Below are positions 52,774-62,344 of a stretch of 64,000 nt of DNA, piece by piece. The DNA lies in assembly GCF_002272245.1 (NCBI RefSeq), contig NZ_NPDD01000085.1, forward strand, positions 1-64,000. The letters are read 5' to 3'. The notes under the pieces are model-generated. The model saw only the letters and a list, made by a program, of their open reading frames with translations. It was not told the origin of the DNA and did no database searches. Source of the stretch: Bacillus sp. 7884-1. Lineage in GTDB: Bacteria; Bacillota; Bacilli; Bacillales; Cytobacillaceae. The stretch's first letter is position 1; each line of letters starts with the position of its first letter. The position numbers were made by a program, and so were the translations under genes.

Positions 52774-53604
52774 ATGAGTATGACAATGATTAAAGGTGCA
52801 ATTTATACAGCCCCATTTTTACAAGAAATGTTAGAAACTACTTCGAATTTATATCGTTTAGGCTGGGATGAACGAAATGGGGGGAATATCAGTTATTTAT
52901 TACATGAATATGAAGTTCTTCCATATTTAAATGTTGATAATGTGAAAAAAACAGTACCGATGAACTTTGATGCATCAGCACTAGCTGGTAGATATTTCAT
53001 CGTAACGGGTTCAGGGAAATATTTTAAGAATGTAAAGAGAGATCCAGCGAATAACTTAGGTCTCATTCGCATTACAGCGGACGGTAAAAGTTATGAAATC
53101 CTTTGGGGATTTGAAGATGGCGGAGTTGCAACAAGTGAATTACCCACACATCTTATGAACCATATGAAGCGTTTAGCAGTTGATAAAAACCATCGGGTTA
53201 TTATGCACTGTCACGCAACCAATCTTATTGCGATGTCCTTTACACATAGCTTGAAGGAAGAGGATTTTACAAAAACCTTATGGGAAATGTGCACTGAATG
53301 TCTGGTTGTTTTCCCTGAAGGTGTAGGAATCATTCCATGGATTGTTCCAGGCACAAATGCCATTGGTGAAGCAACTGCTGAAAAAATGGAGGATGTCCGT
53401 CTTGTACTTTGGCCGCATCATGGAATTTTCGGCGCTGGCACTACATTAGATGAAACCTTTGGTCTGATTGAAACAGCAGAAAAAGCTGCTGAAGTATATA
53501 CAATTGTTTGTGCCCAAGGCGGAAAAAAACAAACAATTACCGATGCTCAGTTGCAAGAGCTTGCAGATGCATTTGGTGTTGTTCCACGAAAAGGGATTTT
53601 ATAA
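52774..53604 (+). CDS. rhaD: L-rhamnulose-1-phosphate aldolase (RhaD type)
   Basis: Class II aldolase cleaving rhamnulose-1-phosphate to DHAP and L-lactaldehyde. 276 residues, as in E. coli RhaD. WDERNGGNIS is the substrate loop, VIMHCHATNLIAM holds the zinc-binding HxH, and WPHHGIFGAG supplies the third zinc His. AGGAGAGAAATCAAG precedes the ATG. It duplicates the aldolase step of RhaEW, so this organism has both the enteric-type and the Bacillus-type routes; RhaD leaves lactaldehyde to be handled by the other enzyme or a separate oxidoreductase. Confidence 0.94.
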   Translation: MSMTMIKGAIYTAPFLQEMLETTSNLYRLGWDERNGGNISYLLHEYEVLPYLNVDNVKKTVPMNFDASALAGRYFIVTGSGKYFKNVKRDPANNLGLIRITADGKSYEILWGFEDGGVATSELPTHLMNHMKRLAVDKNHRVIMHCHATNLIAMSFTHSLKEEDFTKTLWEMCTECLVVFPEGVGIIPWIVPGTNAIGEATAEKMEDVRLVLWPHHGIFGAGTTLDETFGLIETAEKAAEVYTIVCAQGGKKQTITDAQLQELADAFGVVPRKGIL

Positions 53605-53636
53605 ATGTTTAAGGATAGTTAACAAGAAATAATCTA

Positions 53637-53669
53637 AGGTGTGCTCCCAAAATGGAGCACACCTTTTTG
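53637..53669 (+). terminator. Terminator after rhaD
   Basis: AAGGTGTGCTCC / GGAGCACACCTT stem followed by T residues. Confidence 0.93.
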
Positions 53670-53740
53670 TTCTAATGGATAAAAGGAAATGGTATTATAC
53701 TACTTATAATAATGAATTGGAAAATAGGAAAAGGTGAACC

Positions 53741-54700
53741 ATGAATCAAGAACTACTAAACGAGCTTTTACAGATTACTGATGAAGAGAAGAGTATTCTT
53801 GAACAGCAAGCGAAAGTAAGTAAAGAACTATATACGAGTAAGACAAATTTTATTATTGAAAGTGAAAAATTTTTAAGTAAAGAAAAGATGATTATGGTTC
53901 GCCAGCACACTCGATTTGTAGATTTCCCCCTACATAAACATGATTATATTGAAGTAAATTATGTTTATAACGGGAAATTGGAGCAGACAGTCGGAGGGAA
54001 ACCGATCATTTTAAAAAAAGGGGAGCTACTTCTATTAAATCAGCATATAGAACATGAGATTAAAGCTTGTGCCAAAGAAGACATTGTCATTAATTTTATT
54101 ATTCGCCCTGCTTTTTTTGATTTTATTTTTTCTTATTTAAGCTCAGGTAATATTGTCAGTGATTTCTTATTGAGCAGCCTCTACAATAATACACAGAATG
54201 GGCAATTTCTTTATTTTAAAGTTTCGGAAGTGGAAGGCATACAGGATTTAATTAGAAAAATGATTCATGAAATTATGTATCCCACCACTTTCTCAGAGTC
54301 TGCCATCAAGCTTTACATGGGGCTAGTTATGATAGAGCTTATCAAGAATTCTGATCGGGTAGAACGAAAAGAAGAAGCCTCCATCACTCACTATATGGTA
54401 GTGGAGTCACTTAAATATATAGAGGAACACTATAAAGAAGCATCTTTATACGAATTGGCTGAGCAATTAAATCAATCCCATTATGGTCTAAGTAAAAAGA
54501 TAAAAAAGGCGACTTCCCGTACATTTAAAGACCTTCTTCAGGAAAGAAGGCTGGGAAAAGCAAAAGAATTGTTAGAAGGAACCGATTTGCCAATTGCTTC
54601 GATTGTTGAACAGGTTGGTTATGATAACATCAGTTATTTTTATCGAATTTTTAAAGGGAAATTTGGGCAGACACCAAAGGAATTCAGAGCCAACAAATGA
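53741..54700 (+). CDS. AraC-family regulator next to the rhamnose locus
   Basis: 319 residues: a cupin-type sensor (FVDFPLHKHDYIEVNYVYNG, GGKPIILKKGELLLLNQH) and a C-terminal AraC domain (LYELAEQLNQSHYGLSKKIK, then IASIVEQVGYDNISYFYRIF and GQTPKEFRA). AAAAGGTGA precedes the ATG. Its place after rhaD makes it a candidate activator for rhamnose or rhamnogalacturonan uptake and breakdown genes, but no direct evidence links them. Confidence 0.9.
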   Translation: MNQELLNELLQITDEEKSILEQQAKVSKELYTSKTNFIIESEKFLSKEKMIMVRQHTRFVDFPLHKHDYIEVNYVYNGKLEQTVGGKPIILKKGELLLLNQHIEHEIKACAKEDIVINFIIRPAFFDFIFSYLSSGNIVSDFLLSSLYNNTQNGQFLYFKVSEVEGIQDLIRKMIHEIMYPTTFSESAIKLYMGLVMIELIKNSDRVERKEEASITHYMVVESLKYIEEHYKEASLYELAEQLNQSHYGLSKKIKKATSRTFKDLLQERRLGKAKELLEGTDLPIASIVEQVGYDNISYFYRIFKGKFGQTPKEFRANK

Positions 54701-54746
54701 TATAATTTTAAAATGTTGTTTTTTATTACACCTAAGGAGATACATC

Positions 54747-56072
54747 ATGAATTTTTCTGCTAAGCAAGTAGTCTTTATTAGTTTTATGTTATTTTCTATG
54801 TTTTTCGGCGCAGGGAACCTTATTTTCCCACCTTTTCTCGGTCAATCAGCTGGGGATCAAATTTGGCTGGCCTTAGCTGGTTTTATTGTTTCAGCAGTAG
54901 GACTGCCGATATTAGGAGTGATTGCAGTTGCAAAGGTAGGAAGCTTGAACGAGCTGAACATTAGAGTTCACCCTTTATTTGCATTGATATTTCCATTTTT
55001 GATTTATATTGCAATCGGCCCAGGACTGGCGATTCCTCGTGCAGGAAGCCTTGCTTTTGAAATGGGGGCCGCACCTTTCTTACAGGAGAATTTGGTTGAA
55101 GGTCCGATCTCTTTATTACTCTATACCATCATCTTTTTTGGATTAGCCGCCTGGTTGAGTATGTATCCTTCTAAACTGATTAGTCTTTTTGGGAAACTGT
55201 TGACACCAATCCTTTTAACCTTGATAGCCATTATTTTTGTAAAGAGTTTAATGGATCCAATTGGTTCGTTTGAATCACCAGTTGGGAATTATCAGGAGAA
55301 TCCTTTATTCCAAGGAATATTAGAGGGTTATTTAACCATGGATGCCTTGGCAGCCCTCGCATTTGGTATTGTCATTGCAAACACATTGACTGCACAAGGT
55401 GTACTTGACTCCAAAAAGAAATCGCGCTATATGATGTACGCAGGTTTAGGTGCGGGCTTGTTATTAACGGTGATTTACCTTATTTTGGGATATCTAGGGG
55501 CCGCGAGTTCTTCTTTAGGACAAGCTGAAAATGGAGCAATCATTTTGTCCAACATCATGACCTATCTGTTCGGAAGAAGCGGAACATTGTTATTAGGTAT
55601 CGTTTTTACACTGGCATGTTTTTGTGTGTCGATTGGTTTAATTACATCATGCAGCCAATTCTTCTCCAATGCCATTCCAAAAGTCGCATATAAAGTATGG
55701 GTTGTTATCTTAGCTGTTCTTAGTACTGCAATAGCAAATTTAGGTTTAACACAAATCCTGCAAATATCTGTACCCATTCTTGGTATGATCTACCCAATTG
55801 CCATTGTACTAATTTTCTTAGGTCTCCTGGATGATATTATTAAAAGAAATCGATATATTTATAGCTCTGTAATCGGCTTTGTTGCCCTTTTTAGTGTTTT
55901 AGACACCATTAACAAAGTATTTTTAGATAGTAAATGGAGTGAGGCATTTGAAATTCTTCCTTATTATATCGAAGGGCTAGGGTGGCTTATCCCTGCACTA
56001 TTAGGGTTAATTGTTGGATATATTTTAGGTTGGTTAAGAGGTTCATCTCCTATAATGAAAACAAATCTGTAG
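54747..56072 (+). CDS. brnQ: Branched-chain amino acid:cation symporter
   Basis: LIVCS-family sodium- or proton-coupled importer of leucine, isoleucine and valine. 441 residues with about twelve hydrophobic helices; SMFFGAGNLIFPPFLGQSAG near the N-terminus and AIGPGLAIPRAGSLAFEMG are family signatures. AAGGAGATACATC precedes the ATG at 54747; a longer reading starts inside the araC gene and is rejected. A bidirectional terminator follows. Confidence 0.93.
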   Translation: MNFSAKQVVFISFMLFSMFFGAGNLIFPPFLGQSAGDQIWLALAGFIVSAVGLPILGVIAVAKVGSLNELNIRVHPLFALIFPFLIYIAIGPGLAIPRAGSLAFEMGAAPFLQENLVEGPISLLLYTIIFFGLAAWLSMYPSKLISLFGKLLTPILLTLIAIIFVKSLMDPIGSFESPVGNYQENPLFQGILEGYLTMDALAALAFGIVIANTLTAQGVLDSKKKSRYMMYAGLGAGLLLTVIYLILGYLGAASSSLGQAENGAIILSNIMTYLFGRSGTLLLGIVFTLACFCVSIGLITSCSQFFSNAIPKVAYKVWVVILAVLSTAIANLGLTQILQISVPILGMIYPIAIVLIFLGLLDDIIKRNRYIYSSVIGFVALFSVLDTINKVFLDSKWSEAFEILPYYIEGLGWLIPALLGLIVGYILGWLRGSSPIMKTNL

Positions 56073-56084
56073 TAAATGATATGG

Positions 56085-56126
56085 AAAAAACGAGAAACCA
56101 TCAATACTGCGGTTTCTCGTTTTTTT
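56085..56126. terminator. Bidirectional terminator between brnQ and the S8 remnant
   Basis: AAAAAACGAGAAACC / GGTTTCTCGTTTTTTT stem with an 11-base loop and A and T runs on both sides. Confidence 0.92.
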
Positions 56127-56135
56127 AGAAGTAAA

Positions 56136-58385
56136 TTACTGAATATTTAATTCTGTTAATATATCTTCTAATCTTTTTCCTTTGTAAATCTCTTTAGCTT
56201 TAGGAGCTTTTTGGACATCAGGGTTTTGATTTAAATAGTGTTGTTTTATAAATTGCATATCTTTTGCGTCTACGACACCATCAAAATTGATGTCTGCTTC
56301 CCGCTTCTCTTTCCCCCAATATGTTCTGATATAGTCTGCATCCATAATATCAATTACATTATCGTTATTTACGTCTCCACCCATTACTGAGGCCTAGAAA
56401 ATATAAGTCATTCGACCCGCAGATTCACCATTATACATATCATGTAAGTCACTAACCGTTACATGACGATCAAAATGACCTGGTATTTTAACGGTAATAT
56501 CATAGTGTTGATCTGTTGCAGGAAGTTTTTTTAAGAAGTAACGTGCACTGTAGTTGAAATCTCCTTTATACGTTTTCCCGTCCTCTCCGACAGCTTCGAT
56601 TGTCATACCTGCTTTAGAGAAATCCTTATTATAATCTAACCAAATGCCGTATTCACCAAGGAAGCCATCTGCAAGTATGCCGCCCTCAAGCTGAGAAACA
56701 GTTGGGACGATATTCACACCCTGGTCAAAACCATGAATGGCTATAGGGTCACCGTTTAATTAAAATGCTTTTGTGTTTAATACATTAATGTTTTGAATCC
56801 ATTTGATATAGCTGCTCGGATTTTCTTTTACTTTTAATGTTACGTCAATTAATGGCATTGATGTTAGAATCGGCTGGACAGTCTCACCTGTCAACACCTT
56901 ACTCAAAGTAATTCTATTTTGACTGCCTGCTGTCGTAATCTCTCCTTTTGTAAGGTCAGCCTGCAAATTGTGTGCTTCGGCATAAGCTTTAAAATCTTTG
57001 TTTAATGATGTATTTGTAACTTCATAGGTGCTGGATGGAAAGGCTAATGTGAACTCCCCGCCAGTTAAGTCTTTAATATGATGTGCACTCATTGTTACCG
57101 TCAAAGTATCGCCATACTTTGCATTATTTTTGTTAGAAACAAGCTTCATGTATGGAATACCTTGTTTGACAAATGTGTAAGTGAAATCCGGATGGTCCTG
57201 CATACCATTGAGTACGTTATCGAAGGTTTGAAGTGTTGCCTTCGTGAAATCTTTGCCGTTAGGCAGAACAGTATTAAAGTTAAAATTACCATATTTGTCA
57301 ACCGAGATAGGAGTGAATGATTCATTTAACAGGTAAACATTATTTGAAGATTAATCGATAGTAAATCCATTCTCCTTCATGGTGTCAACATGCTTGTCAA
57401 AGATTTTCCCTTTAATCGTCATGCCTTCTTCGTTTACTTCATATACGCCACCTAGAGTTTGCATTGATATTTCTGGCAGCGTATTTTCAATGAAAAACAT
57501 ATCCGACTTTTTGAATACTTTGCCATCTTTATTAGTTGCTATAATCTCTACTTCATACTTTCCAGGTGCAGCCAGTTTCTTTGCATATGCAACAGGGTTA
57601 TCCGCGTTACCTGTAAATGGAACATACAATCCATTAAATCCAAACTCGGTCTCGTAGATCAATTCTTCAGGGAAAAAGCCTTGATAAGCATCAATAAGTC
57701 CAAGAGCTTCTCCTGTGTCTGCATCCTTTAATACAACATCTACTGTTTCCATCGAACTGCTTAGTGAAAATAAAATTGGGGTAAATCCATAGGCCGAATT
57801 GTTTAAGTCACGTCTTGTAGTGAAGGAAGTAAAGTATGCATCAACCTCGTTTATGCCTTCTTTTATATGTTTAAATCCAAAAGGCACCTGGTAAACTTCC
57901 TCGTTATTTTCTTTATTGGTAAAATAAATGTATCCTTCATAATTTCCAAGCTCTGCAGAAGTTAGTATTTGAATAGATGGTTTTATATCCAACGTTTTGT
58001 TGGCCTTTACATTGATGGAATCAGGTATCTCTAAAGTAACATTATTCTTTTCGGCATCCTTTGCACCTAGCACTTTCTTTTTTACAGCTGCTTCAGCGGG
58101 ATCCTGTGCAAATTGAACAATAATATTTACAGGTTTGTTACTGAAAGTTTCAAGAGTAGGAGACAGGTGTTTATTTGGAACTCCCAGTTCTTGATTGTTA
58201 TGAATTCGGTCTCTGTCTTGCTTGGATAAATGTTGAAGATATTGTTCGGCGTTGGTGATTTTGCTTGGATTGGTAGTTTCTGCAAATGTTGGAAGAGTAC
58301 CCGAAACTAGCAAACTAGCTGCTAAAAAACAAGTAGATACAACTTTAAATGGAGTTGAAGTTTTCATTTTCAAGTTTTGTAACAC
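56136..58385 (-). pseudogene. Decayed secreted S8 protease gene lacking its catalytic domain, with cohesin-like and dockerin modules
   Basis: One reading frame spans the region but has stops at 57351 (TAA), 56760 (TAA) and 56394 (TAG), with no frameshift between them. The N-terminal part has a signal peptide (VVSTCFLAASLLVSG...FAETTN), an I9-like propeptide (VNIIVQFAQDPAEAAVKKK), then jumps to post-catalytic beta domains (VTLEIPDSINVKANKTLDIK). The D-H-S protease domain is missing, so an in-frame internal deletion is likely. The later parts resemble a cohesin-like module (YMKLVSNKNNAKYGDTLTVT) and a dockerin with two calcium loops (GDVNNDNVIDIMDADYI, ADINFDGVVDAKDM). A TTG at 58373 or ATG at 58367 is the probable start. 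Confidence 0.8.
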
Positions 58386-58647
58386 CCTTTCTCATTTTCC
58401 GAATATTGTGATTTTACTATTTCATTATAGGTTGGTGTTACGAAGCATCATATGGGGGTATTTATGAGTGACTTTTATATCGATTAATATTAGAAAATAT
58501 CTAAAAATCACCTTATCTAAATATATTTAGTGCATTATACCCAATTGATAACCCCAATAGCTTCTTGTTTGCAAAGTTATTAGAATAATAGTTGTGTTAA
58601 TATTTCGAAAAAATAGAAATCAATTAATAGAGAGGAAACGTGAAAAT

Positions 58648-61600
58648 ATGAAAAAGAGAAGAGGGTTACCGTTCAAAGTACTTACGACGTCAGCATTAGC
58701 AACGATGTTGTTAACTTCAACAGGATTTGCGGAAGGAATAGGTACTAATCCGGTTCCAGCTCCAAGTGTAGAGGAGATTGTGAAACAAGGGCAGAAAATA
58801 TTCTTGGATGAACAAAGACAAGCAGCTGAAGCTGCGGCAGACAAGTTTGGATATAAGAATTTAAAGAAAGACGGTCTAGCAAAACCGTATCAGCCTAATG
58901 AAAAGGTGCGTCTAATTGTTGAGGTAGAGCAGCCTGACACAGTGGGGGAATCGAAACAAAACAAGAAGGCAAAGTTTAAACAAAAACAAGATCATGTGAT
59001 TGCACAAATTTCTAAGACTAAATCTGCAGCAAAAGTAAAGAATCGTTTCTATGAAAGCTTTAATGGATTTAGTATAGAAACAGAGTTTAGTAATCTAAAG
59101 GAAATTCAAGCGACTCCTGGTGTAACAAATGTACATATTGCGAGGACGTTCCAACCATCAATGGGAGCAAGCAAAGAATTAGTACAAGCACAAAAGGTAT
59201 GGGAGGAATATGGCTACGAAGGGGAAGGATTGCTTGTTGCAATCGTGGATTCTGGAATTGACTACAGTCACCAAGATATGAAACTTACAGAAAAAGGAAA
59301 AGAGAAACAAAAGTGGTCCCAAGAGGGGATAGAAGGAAAATTGGCTGAAACCGAGGTAAGTGAAGTATGGTACAACGACAAGGTTCCGACAGGATATGAC
59401 TGGGCTGATAAAGATACGGATGTCATTCCTCGCGGGCAAAACGGGTCATCACATGGTATGCACGTTGCAGGGACAGTAGGGGCAAATGGGGATGAGGCAA
59501 ATGACGGTGTACAAGGTGTTGCACCAGGTGTGCAGTTATTAGCGGAAAAAGTATTTTCTGATAATGGCGGCGGAGCATTTGAAGATGACATTATTGCGGG
59601 TATAGAGCATGCGGTCACGATGGGAGCAGATGTCATTAACATGAGCTTAGGCTCTGATGCGGGATATGTTGGAGAGGAAAACGATCCGATTCAAAAATCG
59701 ATTCGCGAAGCAACCGAACAAGGGACTCTTGTAGTGGTAGCGGGCGGAAATTCCTCTTACAGCACCAAAAACAATCTTTTAAAGTCTGCAGAGAATCCTT
59801 ATGCAGAAAACCCGGATATTGGGACAGTAGGCGAACCAAGTGTAAGTCCATATGCCTTGTCAGTTGCTTCTTATGAAAATACGAAAATTCATATGAATAC
59901 ATTAGCAGAGGAAAATGGTTTGCAGCTCCCATACCAAGACCAAACTCAATACAATTTCAAGCTCTCAAGAGTACTGGAAATGGGCAAGAGCTATGAATTG
60001 GTATATGTAGGGGAAGGGAAAACAGCAGATTTCGTTGGAAAAGATGTGACTGATAAAATTGTAGTTGCCAAACCGAAGCAGCCATATGCTACTTACACGT
60101 ATGTACAAAATGAAGCGAAAAAGAAAGGCGCCAAAGCAGTCATCCTTGTGCCGCCTAGTGACATGGCCGACTATCCATACGTATACCTAAGTTCTTTCTT
60201 TATTCCTGCTGCAACAACAAGCAAAGAGGCAGGAGATGCGTTAATCGCGAAGCTTACAAGCGGTCAAAGTGTAAAAATGAAAATGTCAAAAGGAAAATAT
60301 ATTGATAATCCTGATAAAAATACGATATCTGATTTCTCATCTTATGGTGCACCACACACATTAGATTTTAAACCAGAGATTTCGGCACCTGGAGGCAGCA
60401 TTTATTCAACGGTTACGGGTAATGAATATGAGATAATGAGCGGAACATCAATGGCAACACCGCATGTGGCTGGAGGTTCAGCCTTATTGCTGCAAGCTTT
60501 ATATGAAAAAGGCTTATCTCATTCTAAGGAAACAGCATTAAAAGCAAAAATCGCATTAATGAATACATCACAATTAATACTAGACCCACGCACTAATAAT
60601 GACGTACCGTACTCACCACGTGTACAAGGATCTGGATTAATGCAAATTCAAAATGCCATTAAAACTCCTGTCCTTGTTACGAGTGATAAAACTCCATTAG
60701 AGCGAGCCGGAGCAGTTGCCTTAAAAGAAATTACGAGTAACAATGCACACTTCAAGTTGAATGTAGAAGCTCTACAAAACTTAGAGGTAAAAGACTTGGA
60801 ATACAGTGTTTACGTTGATGTATTGACGGATAATACAGAAACAAAAGAATTTGATTTAGACAATGATGGAACATTGGATTCTAAAGAATATTTAACGTTA
60901 ACTAGCAAGCTGGTACAGGGTGCTTCCGTTTTGGTAAACGGGGAAAAAGTAACTCATACAGAAGGAAAGACATTAAAGATTAAACCGGGGCAAGAAAAGA
61001 ATTTAGACATCCAGATTTCATTACCAGCCAGTTTAAAGCAAGGTACGTTTGTCGAAGGGTATGTACGTCTTGTGCCAACTGGCAAAAACAGTGATTCTGC
61101 AGTTCCAATAACCGTTCCTTACATGGGCTTCTATGGTAAATGGGATCAAGCTAAGAACCTAGATCCAGCTGCATGGGATAAAGATGCTTTCTTAGGATAT
61201 ACGGTGCTTTGGAATGATGAGCCATTCTCAGAAGGCACATTCCCATTAGGTTTTGATCCTAGAAAGGGAACATTCAATACGGACCGTATCGTGATATCTC
61301 CAAACACGATCTATCCAGGTGTATTCCCAACATTCACCACACTCCGTAATTTAGAGAAAACAGAAATGTACGTGGAAGATCAAAATGGACAACTAGTTCA
61401 ATATTTAGGTGACTTTAGTGAATACACTGGGAAGCCATGGAAGTTCCGTAAAAATGTTATGGCCTATGAGGACTATATGAATGGTGGATATTTATGGGAT
61501 GTTAAGGACAAAAATGGACAAGTAGTCAAAGATGGCAGCTACAACTATGTTATTAAAACAACACTAGATTACAAGAATGCGAAACCACAAGAAGTGAAGC

Positions 61601-62178
61601 TTCCAGTTAAAGTAGATTCAGTTGCTCCGGTAGTATCCGATATCCAAGTACAGCCAAAAGACGACCAATATGAAATATCCTTCAAAGCGGTGGATAACGA
61701 GAATGGCAGTGGCTTTTACGGTGCAATCATTTGGTATAACGGTAAGTATATGCCGCTAGTGCAGGGACAAACGTCAGTACTTGTAAAAGAGGAACCGAAG
61801 AGTGTTGTAGTATTAGGTTCAGATGTCGCGCTTAACCATGGATATACCGTTTGGGGAGATCCTTCGTATATTAATGATGAAATGCTTGTCAGTTGGTTCA
61901 GCGTATATCCAAATAAAGATGTAAATGCAAGCACCCCTGCGGGAATTAATGCTTTTGCGAATAATCGAGTGAATTGGACGATCAATATTAAAGATGAAAG
62001 TGGTAAGGTAGTTGACTCAATTGTTGTGGAAAATGAGCATGAAATTCACTTACAATGGAAACCGGAGGCAGACCTTCCTAATGGTACGTATACAGTATCA
62101 GCAGAAGTGGAAAACAAACAAGGCTTTAAAGTTACGACAAGTCCGCAATCTGTAACGGTCTTACAGAAGCAACAATAA
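58648..62178 (+). CDS. Secreted subtilisin-like S8 serine protease with PA domain
   Basis: 1176 residues from the ATG at 58648 (GAGAGGAAACGTG upstream). Signal peptide (about 1-27), I9-like propeptide (VRLIVEVEQPDTVGESK), then the S8 domain: VAIVDSGIDYSHQD (Asp ~201), NGSSHGMHVAGTVG (His ~269), VVAGGNSSYS (oxyanion Asn) and SGTSMATPHVAGG (Ser ~600). A protease-associated domain (AKKKGAKAVILVPPSD) is inserted before the Ser. Long beta-sandwich modules fill the C-terminal half. It resembles Vpr/cell-envelope proteases. It is divergent from the decayed paralogue next door and is intact. Probably scavenges extracellular protein. Confidence 0.92.
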   Translation: MKKRRGLPFKVLTTSALATMLLTSTGFAEGIGTNPVPAPSVEEIVKQGQKIFLDEQRQAAEAAADKFGYKNLKKDGLAKPYQPNEKVRLIVEVEQPDTVGESKQNKKAKFKQKQDHVIAQISKTKSAAKVKNRFYESFNGFSIETEFSNLKEIQATPGVTNVHIARTFQPSMGASKELVQAQKVWEEYGYEGEGLLVAIVDSGIDYSHQDMKLTEKGKEKQKWSQEGIEGKLAETEVSEVWYNDKVPTGYDWADKDTDVIPRGQNGSSHGMHVAGTVGANGDEANDGVQGVAPGVQLLAEKVFSDNGGGAFEDDIIAGIEHAVTMGADVINMSLGSDAGYVGEENDPIQKSIREATEQGTLVVVAGGNSSYSTKNNLLKSAENPYAENPDIGTVGEPSVSPYALSVASYENTKIHMNTLAEENGLQLPYQDQTQYNFKLSRVLEMGKSYELVYVGEGKTADFVGKDVTDKIVVAKPKQPYATYTYVQNEAKKKGAKAVILVPPSDMADYPYVYLSSFFIPAATTSKEAGDALIAKLTSGQSVKMKMSKGKYIDNPDKNTISDFSSYGAPHTLDFKPEISAPGGSIYSTVTGNEYEIMSGTSMATPHVAGGSALLLQALYEKGLSHSKETALKAKIALMNTSQLILDPRTNNDVPYSPRVQGSGLMQIQNAIKTPVLVTSDKTPLERAGAVALKEITSNNAHFKLNVEALQNLEVKDLEYSVYVDVLTDNTETKEFDLDNDGTLDSKEYLTLTSKLVQGASVLVNGEKVTHTEGKTLKIKPGQEKNLDIQISLPASLKQGTFVEGYVRLVPTGKNSDSAVPITVPYMGFYGKWDQAKNLDPAAWDKDAFLGYTVLWNDEPFSEGTFPLGFDPRKGTFNTDRIVISPNTIYPGVFPTFTTLRNLEKTEMYVEDQNGQLVQYLGDFSEYTGKPWKFRKNVMAYEDYMNGGYLWDVKDKNGQVVKDGSYNYVIKTTLDYKNAKPQEVKLPVKVDSVAPVVSDIQVQPKDDQYEISFKAVDNENGSGFYGAIIWYNGKYMPLVQGQTSVLVKEEPKSVVVLGSDVALNHGYTVWGDPSYINDEMLVSWFSVYPNKDVNASTPAGINAFANNRVNWTINIKDESGKVVDSIVVENEHEIHLQWKPEADLPNGTYTVSAEVENKQGFKVTTSPQSVTVLQKQQ

Positions 62179-62189
62179 AATCATACGAA

Positions 62190-62224
62190 AAAAGTCGGTT
62201 CGAAATAAAAGAACCGGCTTGTTT
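62190..62224 (+). terminator. Terminator after the S8 protease
   Basis: AAGTCGGTTC / GAACCGGCTT stem followed by GTTTGC; the T run is short. Confidence 0.65.
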
Positions 62225-62344
62225 GCATTCATTAAATAAACGAATATAAAAATGTTTTCGTTAAAAAACTTAAATGGTATCATTTAGTAACCAGTAGTAT
62301 CGATATTGATAGTAAATATATCTAATTGTAATGGGGGGGTAGTA

